Shown here one piece after another: positions 21,911-30,090 of a stretch of 64,000 nucleotides of DNA (positions are counted from its first letter, which is position 1; each line of letters starts with the position of its first letter). Below the pieces are notes generated by a model. The model worked only from the letters and a program-made list of their open reading frames with translations, made no database searches and had not been told where the DNA came from. Source of the stretch: Parahoeflea halophila (GTDB lineage: Bacteria > Pseudomonadota > Alphaproteobacteria > Rhizobiales > Rhizobiaceae); NCBI RefSeq assembly GCF_900220985.1, contig NZ_OCPC01000004.1, positions 248,001 through 312,000 on the forward strand, in the 5' to 3' direction. The translations under genes were made by a program, and so were the position numbers.

Positions 21911-23056
21911 GTGCCTGTTTCGATGATTTCGGCTGCGCTGGTGGCAGCCCTCGTTGGTTACGGCTCCACCATCGCGCTGGTGCTCGCCGCTGCTGCAGCC
22001 GTCGGGGCGGACGCAGGGCAAACGGCGTCCTGGGTCGCGGCCATCTGCTTTTCCAAGGCCATAGGCTCGGCTCTGCTGAGCACGTGGAAGAAGGTGCCGG
22101 TGGTGTTGGCCTGGTCAACACCGGGGGCTGCGCTGATTGCCGCCTCCACCGGAGTTGACATCCATCAGGCGGTTGGCGCCTTCATCTTTGCAGGTCTTCT
22201 GATTGCCCTGACCGCTGCGATCCAGCCGCTCAACCGGGCTGTCAACGCCATTCCCGCCGGCATTGCCTCGGGAATGCTTGCCGGCGTGCTGTTGCCCTTT
22301 ACCATGGCGGTGGCGCATCACGCGGCCAGTGAGGCCGCGCTGGTGTTACCGCTGATCGCCGTCTTTCTGCTGGTACGGCTGATCAATCCGTTGATGGCTG
22401 TTCTGGCCACACTCATCGCCGGTCTGGTAATCGCCTTCACCCTTGGTGGGGCGCCACTGCCTTCCGCCGATGTTGACTGGACATGGCTGACCTTCATCGC
22501 GCCCGAGTTCGATCCAGCCGTTTTGCTGGGTCTCGGTGTGCCGCTCTACCTCGTCACCATGGCATCGCAAAACCTTCCCGGTTTCACTGTGCTGCGCGCC
22601 AACGGCTATGAGCCCCCGGTCACAGAAGCACTCGGTGTCACCGGTCTTCTCTCGGTTTTCCTAGCCCTGTTTGGCGCCCACACCATCAACATGGCTGCGA
22701 TCACCGCTGCCATCTGTCTTGGTGACGATGTTCACCCCGACAAGAGCCAGCGCTGGAAAGTGGGGCTGGTCTACGCGCTGGTCTGGATCATGCTTGGTCT
22801 GTTCGGACCTGTCATTGTTCCGGCGATCCTGGCCATGCCACCCGAAATCATCGCCGTGGTCGCCGGACTTGCGCTGATCCCGCCGCTGATCGGCGCGCTG
22901 GTTTCAGCCTTCGATCTGGCAGCTACCCGCTTTGCCGCGGCCGCCACCTTTGCCGTCACCGCGTCCGGTGTTGCCGCCTTCGGGATCGGCGCCGCCTTCT
23001 GGGGCCTGCTGGCAGGGTTGCTGGTACATCTGATGGATCAGCTCAAACGCCCCTGA
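21911..23056 (+). CDS. benE: BenE family benzoate/H+ symporter-like membrane protein
   Basis: A 381-residue inner-membrane protein with about 12 hydrophobic segments, resembling BenE. Family stretches include STPGAALIA near the N-terminus, YLVTMASQNLPGFTVLRANGY, and FGAHTINMAAITAAICLGDDVHPD. The start is taken as GTG at 21911, after CGGAG; an ATG at 21923 is an alternative. No benzoate catabolic genes are visible in the window, so the substrate could be another aromatic or organic acid. Confidence 0.88.
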   Translation: MPVSMISAALVAALVGYGSTIALVLAAAAAVGADAGQTASWVAAICFSKAIGSALLSTWKKVPVVLAWSTPGAALIAASTGVDIHQAVGAFIFAGLLIALTAAIQPLNRAVNAIPAGIASGMLAGVLLPFTMAVAHHAASEAALVLPLIAVFLLVRLINPLMAVLATLIAGLVIAFTLGGAPLPSADVDWTWLTFIAPEFDPAVLLGLGVPLYLVTMASQNLPGFTVLRANGYEPPVTEALGVTGLLSVFLALFGAHTINMAAITAAICLGDDVHPDKSQRWKVGLVYALVWIMLGLFGPVIVPAILAMPPEIIAVVAGLALIPPLIGALVSAFDLAATRFAAAATFAVTASGVAAFGIGAAFWGLLAGLLVHLMDQLKRP

Positions 23057-23246
23057 GGCAGGCCAGATTGTCCGGCCTCTACAAGGATCATCTGGTCCTG
23101 CATAATCCCGACAGGTTGATCTGCCGGTGCCGCGTGACAGAACGGACGGGCGGTACTCAAGCGTTGCCGTGCACTGGTTCAGACGCGCCATTTCCAGAAC
23201 CGGGAAACTGGCTGGCGATGACCGCGCAGAAAATACATACAATCTC

Positions 23247-23275
23247 TTGAATATAGAAAGTCGCTTATATATATC
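23247..23275 (+). promoter_or_regulatory. AT-rich promoter/operator candidate before the sulfur transport genes
   Basis: An unusually AT-rich stretch within GC-rich surroundings. TTGAAT at 23247-23252 could be a -35 and TATATC at 23270-23275 a -10 at 17-bp spacing. The ATATA and TATAT segments around GAAAGTCGCT form a weak dyad. Comparable operons are often governed by ArsR-type persulfide sensors (BigR/SqrR) at AT-rich palindromes, but the regulator gene is not nearby and the match is only suggestive. Confidence 0.35.
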
Positions 23276-23335
23276 GTGGTCAGCTACTATGATGCAAGGC
23301 CGGGTCCTGCCGGCGGAGCTCACAAGGAAAAGACG

Positions 23336-23761
23336 ATGGAAACAGAATTCACACCATGGATGTCGCTGAGCGGCGGCATTCTGATCGGCCTGTCGGCGAT
23401 TCTGCTGATGATATTCAACGGCCGCATTGCCGGCATGACCGGTATTGTCAGCGGTATCATCCCGCCGGTTTCGACAGACTGGACCTGGCGCGTCGCCTTT
23501 CTGGCCGGGGCAGTGCTTGCGCCGCTGGTCTTTCTGGCTTCAGGCGGCGCCATTCCCTTCGCCGTCCCGGTCTCGCTGCCGTTGCTGGCGCTGGGCGGCC
23601 TGATCGTCGGTATCGGTGTCTATTTCGGTGCCGGCTGCACTTCGGGCCATGGAGTCTGTGGCATGGCGCGGTTGTCGCCGCGCTCGATCGCCGCCACCGT
23701 CACCTTCATGATTTTCACCGGGCTGACCGTCTACGTCGTCCGCCACATTGCGGGGATCTGA
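23336..23761 (+). CDS. YeeE/YedE family sulfur transporter, N-terminal-half subunit
   Basis: A 141-residue membrane protein with about four helices of the sulfur-transport (DUF395/YeeE) family. It carries the conserved cysteine motif [17 protein letters not shown]. Full-length YeeE proteins are about twice this size; here the two halves are separate genes (PmpA/PmpB-like) three bases apart. The start METEFTPW follows AAGGAAAAG with good spacing. The family carries thiosulfate or other sulfur species, and the neighbours favour sulfur intake for persulfide metabolism. Confidence 0.87.
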   Translation: METEFTPWMSLSGGILIGLSAILLMIFNGRIAGMTGIVSGIIPPVSTDWTWRVAFLAGAVLAPLVFLASGGAIPFAVPVSLPLLALGGLIVGIGVYFGAGCTSGHGVCGMARLSPRSIAATVTFMIFTGLTVYVVRHIAGI

Positions 23762-23764
23762 TCC

Positions 23765-24202
23765 ATGCAGAAACTGTTTCTCTCCGCTCTCGCAGGAGCC
23801 ATTTTCGGCCTTGGTATCGCCATTTCCGGCATGGCGAACCCGGCCAAGGTTCTAAACTTCTTTGATGTCGCCGGTACCTGGGATCCAAGCCTGATCTTTG
23901 TCATGGGCGGCGCGCTCATCACCACTGCAATCGGTTACGCAATTGTGTTTCGCACCCGCAGGCAGCCGGTTTTTGATGGCGCGTTTTATCTGCCGGTCAA
24001 CAAGACTATCGATGCACGGCTCATTGCCGGGTCGGCCACCTTCGGCATCGGCTGGGGCATTGCCGGATTCTGTCCCGGCGGCGCCATTCCCGCACTCGGT
24101 TTTGGCGGCCTGCCGGTGGTCACCTTCATCGGCGCCATGATTGCCGGCATCGCGCTTGCCCGCCTGCTCGATGGCCTGCGCCACAAGCCTGCCAGGGCAT
24201 AA
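23765..24202 (+). CDS. YeeE/YedE family sulfur transporter, C-terminal-half subunit (DUF6691-like)
   Basis: A 145-residue membrane protein, the partner half of the preceding gene. It has about four hydrophobic segments and the second cysteine motif GIAGFCPGGAIPALGFG, which in full-length YeeE lines the pathway together with the first half's GCTSGHG. The 3-bp spacing implies co-translation and probable complex formation. Confidence 0.87.
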   Translation: MQKLFLSALAGAIFGLGIAISGMANPAKVLNFFDVAGTWDPSLIFVMGGALITTAIGYAIVFRTRRQPVFDGAFYLPVNKTIDARLIAGSATFGIGWGIAGFCPGGAIPALGFGGLPVVTFIGAMIAGIALARLLDGLRHKPARA

Positions 24203-24298
24203 CGACTGAAATGCGTGTTGCCAGGCGGTGACGCGGCCCGAGCCGAGGCCGCCTTTCAGGCGGCTTCACACCAGACGCGACCAAAAGGAGATGCTGCA

Positions 24299-25183
24299 AT
24301 GTCGAATTATCCAGTGGACATGTCCGTCACACCCGAAGTCGAAGCCTTCTTTGATCCCGACACCAACACCATCAGCTATGTGGTCAAGGACCCCGCCACG
24401 ACGTCTTGTGCGGTAATCGACTCGGTCATGGATATCGACTATGCCGCGGGACGGATCACCTATGGCCATGCCGACGCGATGATTGTCTACATTCAGGACA
24501 ACGGCCTGAAGCTCGAGTGGATCATCGAGACCCATGTCCATGCCGATCATCTCTCGGCAGCGCCTTACATCCAGGAGAAGCTCGGCGGCAAGATCGGCAT
24601 CGGCGACAAGATCATGGTCGTGCAGGACACCTTCGGCAAGGTGTTCAATGAGGGCACTGAGTTCCAGCGCGACGGCTCGCAGTTCGATGCGCTGTTTCAG
24701 GACGGCGACACCTACCAGATCGGCACCATGCAGGCCTTCACCATGTACACGCCGGGCCATACCCCCGCCTGCATGGTACACGTGATGGGCAATGCCGCCT
24801 TCACCGGCGACACGCTGTTCATGCCCGATGGGGGATCGGCCCGCGCGGATTTCCCCGGTGGTGACGCTGGCATGCTTTACGATTCGATCCAGAAGGTTCT
24901 GTCGCTGCCCGACGAGATGCGGCTGTTCATGTGCCATGACTACGGTCCGAACGGTCGTGATATCCAGTGGGAAACCACCGTCGGCGACGAGAAGGCGCAC
25001 AACATCCATGTTGGCGGCGGCAAGAGCCGCGGGGACTTCATCAAGTTCCGTACCGAGCGCGATGCACAACTGGCGATGCCGCGGCTGATCATCCCGTCGC
25101 TGCAGGTCAATATGCGCGCCGGTGAAGTGCCCAAGGACAAGGACGGGCGCCCGGTGCTGAAGGTACCTGTCAACGGACTTTGA
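24299..25183 (+). CDS. blh: MBL-fold metallohydrolase, persulfide dioxygenase-like (Blh type)
   Basis: A 294-residue metallo-beta-lactamase-fold protein. The metal motif HVHADH comprises His79, His81, Asp83 and His84; further ligands are the His in TPGHTPACMVHV, the Asp in GDTLFMPD and the His in MCHDYGPNGRD. The sequence THVHADHLSAAPYIQEKLGG matches the Blh class that oxidises glutathione persulfide to sulfite in hydrogen-sulfide detoxification. Start: AAAGGAG at 24284-24290, eight bases before the ATG. It follows the YeeE pair and precedes a SulP permease. Confidence 0.88.
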   Translation: MSNYPVDMSVTPEVEAFFDPDTNTISYVVKDPATTSCAVIDSVMDIDYAAGRITYGHADAMIVYIQDNGLKLEWIIETHVHADHLSAAPYIQEKLGGKIGIGDKIMVVQDTFGKVFNEGTEFQRDGSQFDALFQDGDTYQIGTMQAFTMYTPGHTPACMVHVMGNAAFTGDTLFMPDGGSARADFPGGDAGMLYDSIQKVLSLPDEMRLFMCHDYGPNGRDIQWETTVGDEKAHNIHVGGGKSRGDFIKFRTERDAQLAMPRLIIPSLQVNMRAGEVPKDKDGRPVLKVPVNGL

Positions 25184-25317
25184 CGGTCAGGCCGGAGGTT
25201 GCCGGCTGAGCGGACCGAAACCATATCCCAATTCCACCTCACCGGCAGCCGGCAAGCTTCGCCGGGGGTCAACACGACCCGTGAAATTTGAGCTGCGTAC
25301 ACAGCAAGGACATCGGC

Positions 25318-27060
25318 ATGCTGAAAGATCCCGCCTTCATTGACCGCCTTGCGCGCTTCATGCCGGTTTTTGATTGGGGACGGCGCTATGACCGTGACGC
25401 GCTGGGCAGGGATCTCGTTGCCGCTGTGATTGTCACCATCATGCTGATCCCGCAGTCGCTGGCCTATGCGCTTCTCGCGGGCTTGCCGGCGGAGACCGGG
25501 ATCTACGCCTCGATCGCGCCGATCATTCTCTATGCCATCTTCGGAACAAGCCGGGCGCTGGCCGTCGGGCCCGTGGCGGTGGTCTCGCTGATGACCGCAG
25601 CCGCGATCGGCAATATCGCCGAGCCGGGCTCTTCGGAGTTGTTGCTCGCAGCGGTAACGCTTGCTTTCCTGTCAGGTGTCTTCCTGATGCTGCTCGGTGT
25701 CTTCCGGCTCGGCTTTCTCGCCAACTTTCTCTCGCATCCGGTGATCGCGGGGTTCATCACCGCCTCGGGCATTCTCATCGCCATGAGCCAGCTGCGCCAT
25801 GTGCTTGGCATCTCCGCCAGCGGTGCAACTCTGCCGGAGCTGCTGCAATCCCTGTTCGAGCATCTTGGCGAAATCAACTGGATCACCCTTGTCATCGGTG
25901 TGAGCGCCACCGCCTTTCTGTTCTGGGTGCGCAAGGGCCTGATGCCGCTACTGCTGTCGACCGGCATGAAGCCGAAACTGGCCGGCGTGCTCGCCAAGGC
26001 CGGCCCCGTTGCTGCGGTGTTTGTCACCACCTTTGTCGCCTGGGTCTTCAATCTCGGCGAAACCGCAGGCGTCCGCGTTGTCGGCGACGTGCCGCAAGGC
26101 CTGCCGCCGCTGACCATGCCGTCCTTCTCGCCCGATCTGCTGGGCCAGTTGATTGGCCCCGCCGTGCTGATCTCCATCATCGGTTTTGTCGAATCCGTGT
26201 CGGTCGCCCAGACGCTTGCCGCCCGCAAACGCCAGCGGATTGTTCCCGACCAGGAACTGATCGGCCTTGGTGCTGCCAATGTCGGCGCGGCCTTCACCGG
26301 CGGCTATCCTGTCACCGGCGGCTTTGCCCGTTCGGTGGTCAATTTCGACGCCGGGGCGGAAACGCCTGCCGCCGGTGCCTACACCGCGGTCGGGCTGCTG
26401 CTTGCGGCCATGCTGCTGACGCCGCTGATCTATCACCTGCCGCAGGCAACGCTGGCTGCCACCATCATCGTCGCGGTGCTCTCGCTGGTGGATTTCTCGA
26501 TCCTGAAAAAGACCTGGGTCTATTCGCGTGCCGATTTCGCGGCTGTCAGCACCACCATCGTCCTTACGCTGCTCTTCGGCGTCGAGGCCGGCGTCACCGC
26601 TGGTGTCTTGTTGTCGATCCTGATCCATCTCTACAAGTCGTCGCGGCCGCACTTGGCCGTGGTCGGCAGGGTTCCGGGCACCGAGCATTTCCGCAACGTC
26701 AAGCGTCACCAGGTGGAAACTGACGAGACCGTGCTCACGCTCAGGGTCGATGAAAGCCTCTACTTCGCCAATGCGCGCTATCTGGAAGACAGTCTCTACG
26801 ACATGGTCGCCGCGCGTCCCCAGCTCAAGCATGTCGTGTTGATGTGCCCGGCGGTCAACGAGATCGACATGAGCGCTCTGGAGTCGCTGGAAGCGATCAA
26901 CGAGCGGCTGAAGGCGCTGGACGTGACCTTCCATCTCAGCGAGGTCAAGGGACCAGTGATGGACCGGCTGCGCTGCAGTGATTTCCTGCGTCACCTCAGC
27001 GGCAAGGTTTTCCTCAGCCAGCACCAGGCGGCACAGGAGCTTGCAGCGGGGCCGTCTTAG
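25318..27060 (+). CDS. SulP family anion transporter with STAS domain
   Basis: A 580-residue SulP permease with about 10-12 membrane segments. The signature MLIPQSLAYALLAGLPAETGIYAS is near residues 40-65, and a cytoplasmic STAS domain occupies roughly 440-560 (DETVLTLRVDESLYFANARYLED, then CPAVNEIDMSALESLEAINERL). Candidate substrates are sulfate, sulfite or bicarbonate. Its place in a persulfide/sulfur cluster suggests export or import of sulfate or sulfite. The ATG at 25318 is preferred over an upstream TTG. A clear terminator follows. Confidence 0.9.
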   Translation: MLKDPAFIDRLARFMPVFDWGRRYDRDALGRDLVAAVIVTIMLIPQSLAYALLAGLPAETGIYASIAPIILYAIFGTSRALAVGPVAVVSLMTAAAIGNIAEPGSSELLLAAVTLAFLSGVFLMLLGVFRLGFLANFLSHPVIAGFITASGILIAMSQLRHVLGISASGATLPELLQSLFEHLGEINWITLVIGVSATAFLFWVRKGLMPLLLSTGMKPKLAGVLAKAGPVAAVFVTTFVAWVFNLGETAGVRVVGDVPQGLPPLTMPSFSPDLLGQLIGPAVLISIIGFVESVSVAQTLAARKRQRIVPDQELIGLGAANVGAAFTGGYPVTGGFARSVVNFDAGAETPAAGAYTAVGLLLAAMLLTPLIYHLPQATLAATIIVAVLSLVDFSILKKTWVYSRADFAAVSTTIVLTLLFGVEAGVTAGVLLSILIHLYKSSRPHLAVVGRVPGTEHFRNVKRHQVETDETVLTLRVDESLYFANARYLEDSLYDMVAARPQLKHVVLMCPAVNEIDMSALESLEAINERLKALDVTFHLSEVKGPVMDRLRCSDFLRHLSGKVFLSQHQAAQELAAGPS

Positions 27061-27074
27061 GTTCTCCACCCAAG

Positions 27075-27099
27075 ACGCCCGCTGTGGAGCGGGCGTTTT
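27075..27099 (+). terminator. Rho-independent terminator after the SulP gene
   Basis: A perfect 9-bp stem, ACGCCCGCT (27075-27083) and AGCGGGCGT (27088-27096), closes a GTGG loop and runs into TTTT at 27096-27099. It begins 15 bases after the SulP stop codon and ends the sulfur operon. Confidence 0.85.
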
Positions 27100-27145
27100 C
27101 TTGTCCAGGGAGCAGCGCTGCGCTTCGGCTTCCAGGTCCCCACGA

Positions 27146-28555
27146 TCACGTCAATGGCTTGATCCGTACGGCAACCAGGTCAACGCCCTTCGCGCCGCCG
27201 GACACATCACTGTTGATGATCAGATATCCGCCCTGGTTGGGCGCAAGCGCCCGGTCGTAATCGAGACTCAACAGGATGTCGGTGGTATCGTAGGTGACGT
27301 CGAAGCGCCGCCGGCCGCAATCCCCCAGGACCGAGAATTCGCAGCGAACATAGATCTGGGTCGCCTCTGGTGTTGCCGACCGCAGGGTCAGCGCCAGCAT
27401 CGATTGGCGGCCCGCAAGGGCCTGCATCACCTCCGCACCGAGGGGCACGCGCACTTCGCCATTCACATCAGCGGAACCGGACACGATCCTGAGCACGTTG
27501 CCTTCGGCGTCCTCGATCACCTCCGCGCTGGCGTTGGCGCCCGCTTCCGCTGTGCCGTCGCGTCCCGGCGTGTAGATATTGGCCCAGTCGCCGGAAAAGC
27601 CCGCTCCGGGATTGAGCTGCTGCGGACCGCCGGCGAAATCGTCGCGACTGAGCGAGGGGGGCGGATTGGGAACTCCCGTGTCGCGTTCTTCCGCGCTCAT
27701 CAGGGCGCCGCTTTCAATCAGCCACCAGACGCCGATGCCCACGAACGACAGCATCACCGCAGCCGAGAACAGCGAGGCGAAGACCGGGCGTTTGCGCTTT
27801 TCCTTGCGGAAACTGGCCACCTTTTCCTTCTTGCCGGGCTCTTGCGGTTTGGCGCCGCCGGGGGCTGTGATGTGCGGCGGCCGCTCGGCATTCAATTCGG
27901 GTGCAGCACCCGCCGCGGCCGAGGCGCCGGCAGCCCCGGGAACGAAATCCAGCATGGCATCATCTGTTGCCGCGTCATGCCGGACATTGCCCTTTGGCTG
28001 CGGTGAAACCGGGGCGACCGTCGGGGGCTGCTGATGCGAAACGGCCCTTGGTGTATCGAGGTCACTCCAGGGCGCTTCCTGCGTTGCGGGATAGTCATGC
28101 TCCGGGCCGAGCACCTGCGGACCCCGCATGTCGGGCTTGACTGCGTGGGGGGCTGGAGCTTGTGGGTCCTTTTGAACAGGCCGGCTTTCGGAAGGCGCTG
28201 CCGGTGCCGCTTGAACTGCTGAAGATCGGCTCTGTGGCGGCTTTGCCGGAGCCGGCTGGACCGGTGGAGCAGCGGCCGGCGGCTGCGCGGCTGCCGTGCC
28301 GCCGCGCGATGCGAAAACCTCAGGCGCTGCTCCTGCCGGGGTGGAACCCTCGTTCGGTGGCGTCCATTCGGCCTCGATCTCGGAGATCAGCAGTTCGAGT
28401 TTCTCCCGGTGTTCACCGATCCGCGCAGGATCGGTGATACCCTGCCGTTCGAGGCTGCGGTCAAGCGCTGTTCGGGCGGAATCGTAGATCCGCCGGCGCG
28501 CCTGCGCGCCCGGAATGCCTGCCTTGTCCAGAGCTCCGCGAATTGCAGCTTCCAT
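27146..28555 (-). CDS. Conserved hypothetical single-pass membrane protein, 469 residues
   Basis: Unknown function. Three parts are visible. Residues 1-60 form a charged helical domain (MEAAIRGALDKAGIPGAQARRRIYDSARTALD). A long Pro/Ala-rich low-complexity linker follows. About residue 265 there is one membrane helix (FSAAVMLSFVGIGVWWLIESGAL) preceded by Lys/Arg, so the N-terminus is probably cytoplasmic. The remaining C-terminal domain of about 160 residues is periplasmic and beta-rich in appearance (GEVRVPLGAEVMQALAG to VDLVAVRIKPLT), possibly a carbohydrate-binding-like fold. The start is set at the ATG 57 bases inside the longest frame because family-like sequence starts there. Confidence 0.7.
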   Translation of the reverse strand: MEAAIRGALDKAGIPGAQARRRIYDSARTALDRSLERQGITDPARIGEHREKLELLISEIEAEWTPPNEGSTPAGAAPEVFASRGGTAAAQPPAAAPPVQPAPAKPPQSRSSAVQAAPAAPSESRPVQKDPQAPAPHAVKPDMRGPQVLGPEHDYPATQEAPWSDLDTPRAVSHQQPPTVAPVSPQPKGNVRHDAATDDAMLDFVPGAAGASAAAGAAPELNAERPPHITAPGGAKPQEPGKKEKVASFRKEKRKRPVFASLFSAAVMLSFVGIGVWWLIESGALMSAEERDTGVPNPPPSLSRDDFAGGPQQLNPGAGFSGDWANIYTPGRDGTAEAGANASAEVIEDAEGNVLRIVSGSADVNGEVRVPLGAEVMQALAGRQSMLALTLRSATPEATQIYVRCEFSVLGDCGRRRFDVTYDTTDILLSLDYDRALAPNQGGYLIINSDVSGGAKGVDLVAVRIKPLT

Positions 28556-28855
28556 ACCGATCAATGGTCTGTCTCCGTGCCGTCCGGCCCGGCTGGTGCC
28601 GGTCCGGATCAATCAGTGCAGGCAATCAGGATCATGCTGCCGGAGCCGGGCAAGGAATGCCCGGTCAACCGCCGAGCATCGGTGCCTGCCGTTACGCTGT
28701 GCCTATCCGCTAACCCTTAAAAACTCAAGCTTGCAGCAAGATCACGCTGCATCCGGCTGTGGATGTGGCGCGGCAAGTCAAGCCTTTTCAGCGTGGAATG
28801 GCTCTGCTATGAAAATTGACGTTTGCGTAAACGTCACTCTGATCTGCGAGGCCTT
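28556..28855. other. Intergenic region of 300 bases
   Basis: Divergent spacer between the unknown membrane protein and the nitronate monooxygenase gene. Apart from the palindrome at 28816-28836 I see no gene, RNA or repeat in it. The stretch around 28715-28740 is more AT-rich than the surroundings and may hold the promoter of one of the two genes. Confidence 0.5.
28816..28836. promoter_or_regulatory. Palindromic operator, MerR/LiuR-like, before nitronate monooxygenase
   Basis: The 20-base dyad TGACGTTTGCGTAAACGTCA at 28817-28836 has perfect 8-bp arms and a GCGT centre. It ends 19 bases before the ATG of the downstream gene. The wording resembles the TTGACGTTNACGTNAACG-like sites of MerR-type regulators of acyl-CoA catabolism, given from memory. 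A related sequence lies upstream of the acyl-CoA synthetase gene at 53425-53440. Confidence 0.55.
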
Positions 28856-29815
28856 ATGACCCTTCCTGCCATTCTCAAGTCCAATTTCAGGCTGCCGGTT
28901 GTGGCCGCACCTCTGTTCATCATTTCCCATCCCCCATTGGTCATGGCCCAGTGCAAGGCAGGCATCATGGGGTCGTTTCCCGCGCTCAACGCCCGGCCTG
29001 AAGCCCAGCTGGATGAATGGCTGGCCGAAATCACCGAAGGCCTCGCCGATCACAACGCCAAGAACCCGGATCGCCCGGCTGCCCCCTTTGCCGTCAACCA
29101 GATCGTGCACCGTTCCAACAAACGGCTCGAGCATGATCTGTCCATGTGCGTCAAGTACAAGGTGCCGGTGGTGATCTCCTCGCTCGGTGCGGTGCCCGAG
29201 GTCAATGACGCCATCCATTCCTATGGCGGCATCGTGCTGCATGACATCATCAACAACCGCCATGCCAACTCGGCAATCCGCAAGGGCGCCGACGGGTTGA
29301 TCGCGGTCGCCGCAGGCGCGGGCGGCCATGCCGGTCCGCTTTCACCCTTCGCCCTGGTCCAGGAAATCCGCGAATGGTTTGACGGTCCGCTGCTTCTGTC
29401 CGGGGCGATTGCCACCGGTGGTGCGGTCCTCGCAGCGCAGGCGATGGGCGCCGACATGGCCTATATCGGGTCGCCTTTCATTGCCACCGATGAGGCCCGT
29501 GCGGAAGAGACCTATAAGCAGATGATCGTCGACAGCGACGCCAAGGACATCGTCTATTCAAACTATTTCACCGGCATTGCAGGCAATTACCTCAAGCCCT
29601 CGATCTCCGCTTCCGGCCTCGATCCCGACAATCTGCCGGTGGCCGACCCGACCAAGATGGATTTCGACAAGGCATCCTCCGGCCCGAAGGCCTGGAAGGA
29701 GATCTGGGGCTCGGGCCAGGGCATCGGCGCGGTCAAGAAGATCGGCCCCGTGGCGGATCTGGTCGATCGGCTCGAAAGCGAATACACGGCCACTCGCAAA
29801 CGCCTGGCACTGTAA
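28856..29815 (+). CDS. Nitronate monooxygenase (2-nitropropane dioxygenase family, FMN)
   Basis: A 319-residue TIM-barrel flavoprotein of the NMO/2NPD family. Recognisable parts are LPVVAAPLFIISHPPLV at the N-terminus, the flavin-binding stretch GADGLIAVAAGAGGHAG, and SGAIATGGAVLAAQAMGAD followed by YIGSPFIAT. Such enzymes oxidise alkyl nitronates or propionate-3-nitronate. The ATG follows GAGG at 28849-28852. The operator-like palindrome before it points to control with acyl-CoA or fatty-acid genes, since some family members act in degradative operons of unknown substrate. Confidence 0.88.
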   Translation: MTLPAILKSNFRLPVVAAPLFIISHPPLVMAQCKAGIMGSFPALNARPEAQLDEWLAEITEGLADHNAKNPDRPAAPFAVNQIVHRSNKRLEHDLSMCVKYKVPVVISSLGAVPEVNDAIHSYGGIVLHDIINNRHANSAIRKGADGLIAVAAGAGGHAGPLSPFALVQEIREWFDGPLLLSGAIATGGAVLAAQAMGADMAYIGSPFIATDEARAEETYKQMIVDSDAKDIVYSNYFTGIAGNYLKPSISASGLDPDNLPVADPTKMDFDKASSGPKAWKEIWGSGQGIGAVKKIGPVADLVDRLESEYTATRKRLAL

Positions 29816-29952
29816 CTGGCAATATGGCCCAACCTGCTTCCGCTTCCTTCGGCGGATCGGGACAGTGCCTGGCCTCGCCAAAAATAACGGCGGGCCATGC
29901 ATGCCCGCTTGAAATCGGGGGGCAACCAAGGTATTTGCCCTCCATCATGTCC

Positions 29953-29973
29953 GCGCGGCACAGGGTGCCGCGC
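29953..29973. terminator. GC-rich hairpin between nitronate monooxygenase and tRNA-Thr
   Basis: GCGCGGCAC and GTGCCGCGC form a perfect 9-bp stem with an AGG loop, 15 bases upstream of the tRNA gene. There is no T-run, so termination would be weak or factor-dependent; a structural or regulatory role for the tRNA promoter region is also possible. Confidence 0.4.
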
Positions 29974-29988
29974 CTCATGAACCGGTAC

Positions 29989-30064
29989 GCCGCTTTAGCT
30001 CAGTTGGTAGAGCACATCATTCGTAATGATGGGGTCACGTGTTCGAGTCACGTAAGCGGCACCA
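29989..30064 (+). tRNA. tRNA-Thr, anticodon CGT
   Basis: A 76-base cloverleaf including an encoded CCA. The acceptor stem GCCGCTT pairs with AAGCGGC; the D stem GCTC pairs with GAGC; the anticodon stem CATCA pairs with TGATG around the loop TTCGTAA; the T stem ACGTG pairs with CACGT around TTCGAGT. Anticodon CGT at 30022-30024 reads the threonine codon ACG. Confidence 0.97.
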
Positions 30065-30090
30065 TTTCTCCCACGACACGATCTTGCGGC

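Noticed and set aside
25948-27069. 373-codon minus-strand frame opposite the SulP gene
   Set aside because: Shadow of the SulP gene, with Arg/Gln/His-rich composition and no recognisable motif.
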